Shown here piece after piece: positions 63,356 to 64,000 of a stretch of 64,000 bases of DNA. The stretch comes from Bettongia penicillata ogilbyi. Lineage: Eukaryota > Chordata > Mammalia > Diprotodontia > Potoroidae. The first letter of the stretch is position 1. Each line of letters opens with the position of its first letter. The stretch is taken from positions 6,074,242 to 6,138,241 of the forward strand of contig JAJHZJ010000252.1 in assembly GCA_023548195.1 (NCBI GenBank), in the 5' to 3' direction. A model generated the notes under the pieces. It did not search any database, was not told the origin of the DNA, and worked only from the letters and a program-made list of their open reading frames with translations. The position numbers and the translations under genes were made by a program.

Positions 63356-63469
63356 CCACTATTGTACCGTTGGTGGAATTATGAAGTTGGCCAAGTATTT
63401 GGGAGGACAAAGAAAGGCATGAAAGAGGTACATGCACAAAAATATTTTATATGGACATGAAGTATTAAG

Positions 63470-63680
63470 ACCTGAGTTTGAATCTCACCTTTAACACTAG
63501 CTGTGTGACCCTAGATAAGTCACTTTCCTCCCTGAGCCTTAGTTTCTTCATCTATAAAACAGGAAAAATATAGCATCTATCTTATGAGGTTGCAGTGAGA
63601 ATCAAGTGCAGTAATGGATGTAAAGCACAGGAAACTTTAAAGAGCTACAAATGTGAGCTATTGTTATTGTATGGTGATGA
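63470..63680 (+). mobile_element. MIR-type SINE
   Basis: Sense core (gtgtgaccctagataagtc, ttagtttcttcatctataaa) with a degenerate tail. Confidence 0.8.
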
Positions 63681-64000
63681 ATATTTAGCCAAGAGTTCTT
63701 CAACACAAGACAAGCAAATACCTCGTTTCCTTTGGACCCAGGATAAAAATAAAACCAACTATGCAAAATCTCAGGGGAAGAGTTGTTTTGAACCAAGCCC
63801 AGGATTAGTTTAAAATTCCCCTTTCTCCCTTCGTCAATAACTGCATGGTGGCTCTCCAAAAGAGAAAAAAATGAAAGAGAGGAGTATTTCCACTCCTTTG
63901 TAGGAGGAGACAATCGGCAGAAGCTGTTTCATTAGTTGCATGTGGTTTGCTCCAGGTCATTTATTTCATACACTTGGGCTGGGCTGAGGTTAAATTTATG
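63681..64000. other. Spacer at window end
   Basis: No supported feature. The overlapping frames at 63595-63913 on both strands are chance. Confidence 0.45.

Larger units (their letters stand above)
61625..63460 (+). mobile_element. L1 fragment (inter-ORF to ORF2), internally deleted, with a MIR inserted
   Basis: Inter-ORF DNA, ORF2 endonuclease remnant (gcatacaagaaattcacttg, atcaggatctcagataagg), mid ORF2 (aaataatataatcctaaaaa), a later ORF2 piece (agcagtaatcatcaaaac), then beyond the MIR a 3' piece (accgttggtggaattatgaag). The gaps and order indicate deletions. Confidence 0.65.

Overview
The window looks like intronic DNA from a marsupial (metatherian) nuclear genome. The host lineage is read from the repeats. 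There are many tRNA-derived CORE-SINEs of the MAR1/MIR type, marsupial-style L1 copies on both strands, old L2 and CR1/L3 LINE remnants, hAT-type MITEs and LTR remnants. There is no dense coding sequence, no operon structure and no CRISPR array. Nearly all open frames of 60 to 140 codons are chance frames in repeats or AT-rich spacer.

One real protein-coding piece is visible: a 161-bp exon on the minus strand (22790-22950). It encodes the propeptide end and Gla domain of a vitamin-K-dependent transmembrane protein, best matched to PRRG1 (proline-rich Gla protein 1). It has consensus splice sites and the phase-1/phase-0 structure usual for vertebrate Gla exons. Transcription runs from high to low coordinates. 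22951-64000 would be the upstream intron (plus possible 5' exons) and 1-22789 the downstream intron. The exon for the aromatic stack, membrane span and proline-rich tail was not found and probably lies beyond position 1. A very tentative initiator exon is noted at 34514-34529.

Layout by region. 1-8970: mostly unique spacer with two hAT MITEs (2271, 3424), L2 and SINEs. 8975-13075: a layered CR1/L3 block cut by a SINE, an L2 copy and an L1 3' end with an 11-bp target-site duplication. 13100-20015: MIR, L2 and L3 fragments, an 85-bp perfect dispersed repeat and an LTR-like element. 20015-23425: mostly unique, holding the exon. 23425-30700: L2, an L1 5'/ORF1 fragment, SINEs, a U6 snRNA/L1 chimeric retrocopy (28446-28734), an L1 3' end and a MITE. 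31060-37045: an L1 fragment with a hAT MITE inside, MIRs, a (TG)n(GA)n satellite, and a solo LTR inside a hAT remnant. 37700-48600: SINEs and a long L2/CR1 copy. 48655-54015: two L1 copies, the second split by a 1-kb fold-back element. 54890-63680: SINEs, an LTR-like element inside a SINE, a minus-strand L1 5' region, and a plus-strand L1.

The most unusual items are the U6-L1 chimera, the fold-back element and the nested insertions whose target-site duplications give a relative order of events. Element family names come from recognition by eye, without a repeat library, so boundaries are generally good to about 10-30 bp unless a duplication fixes them.
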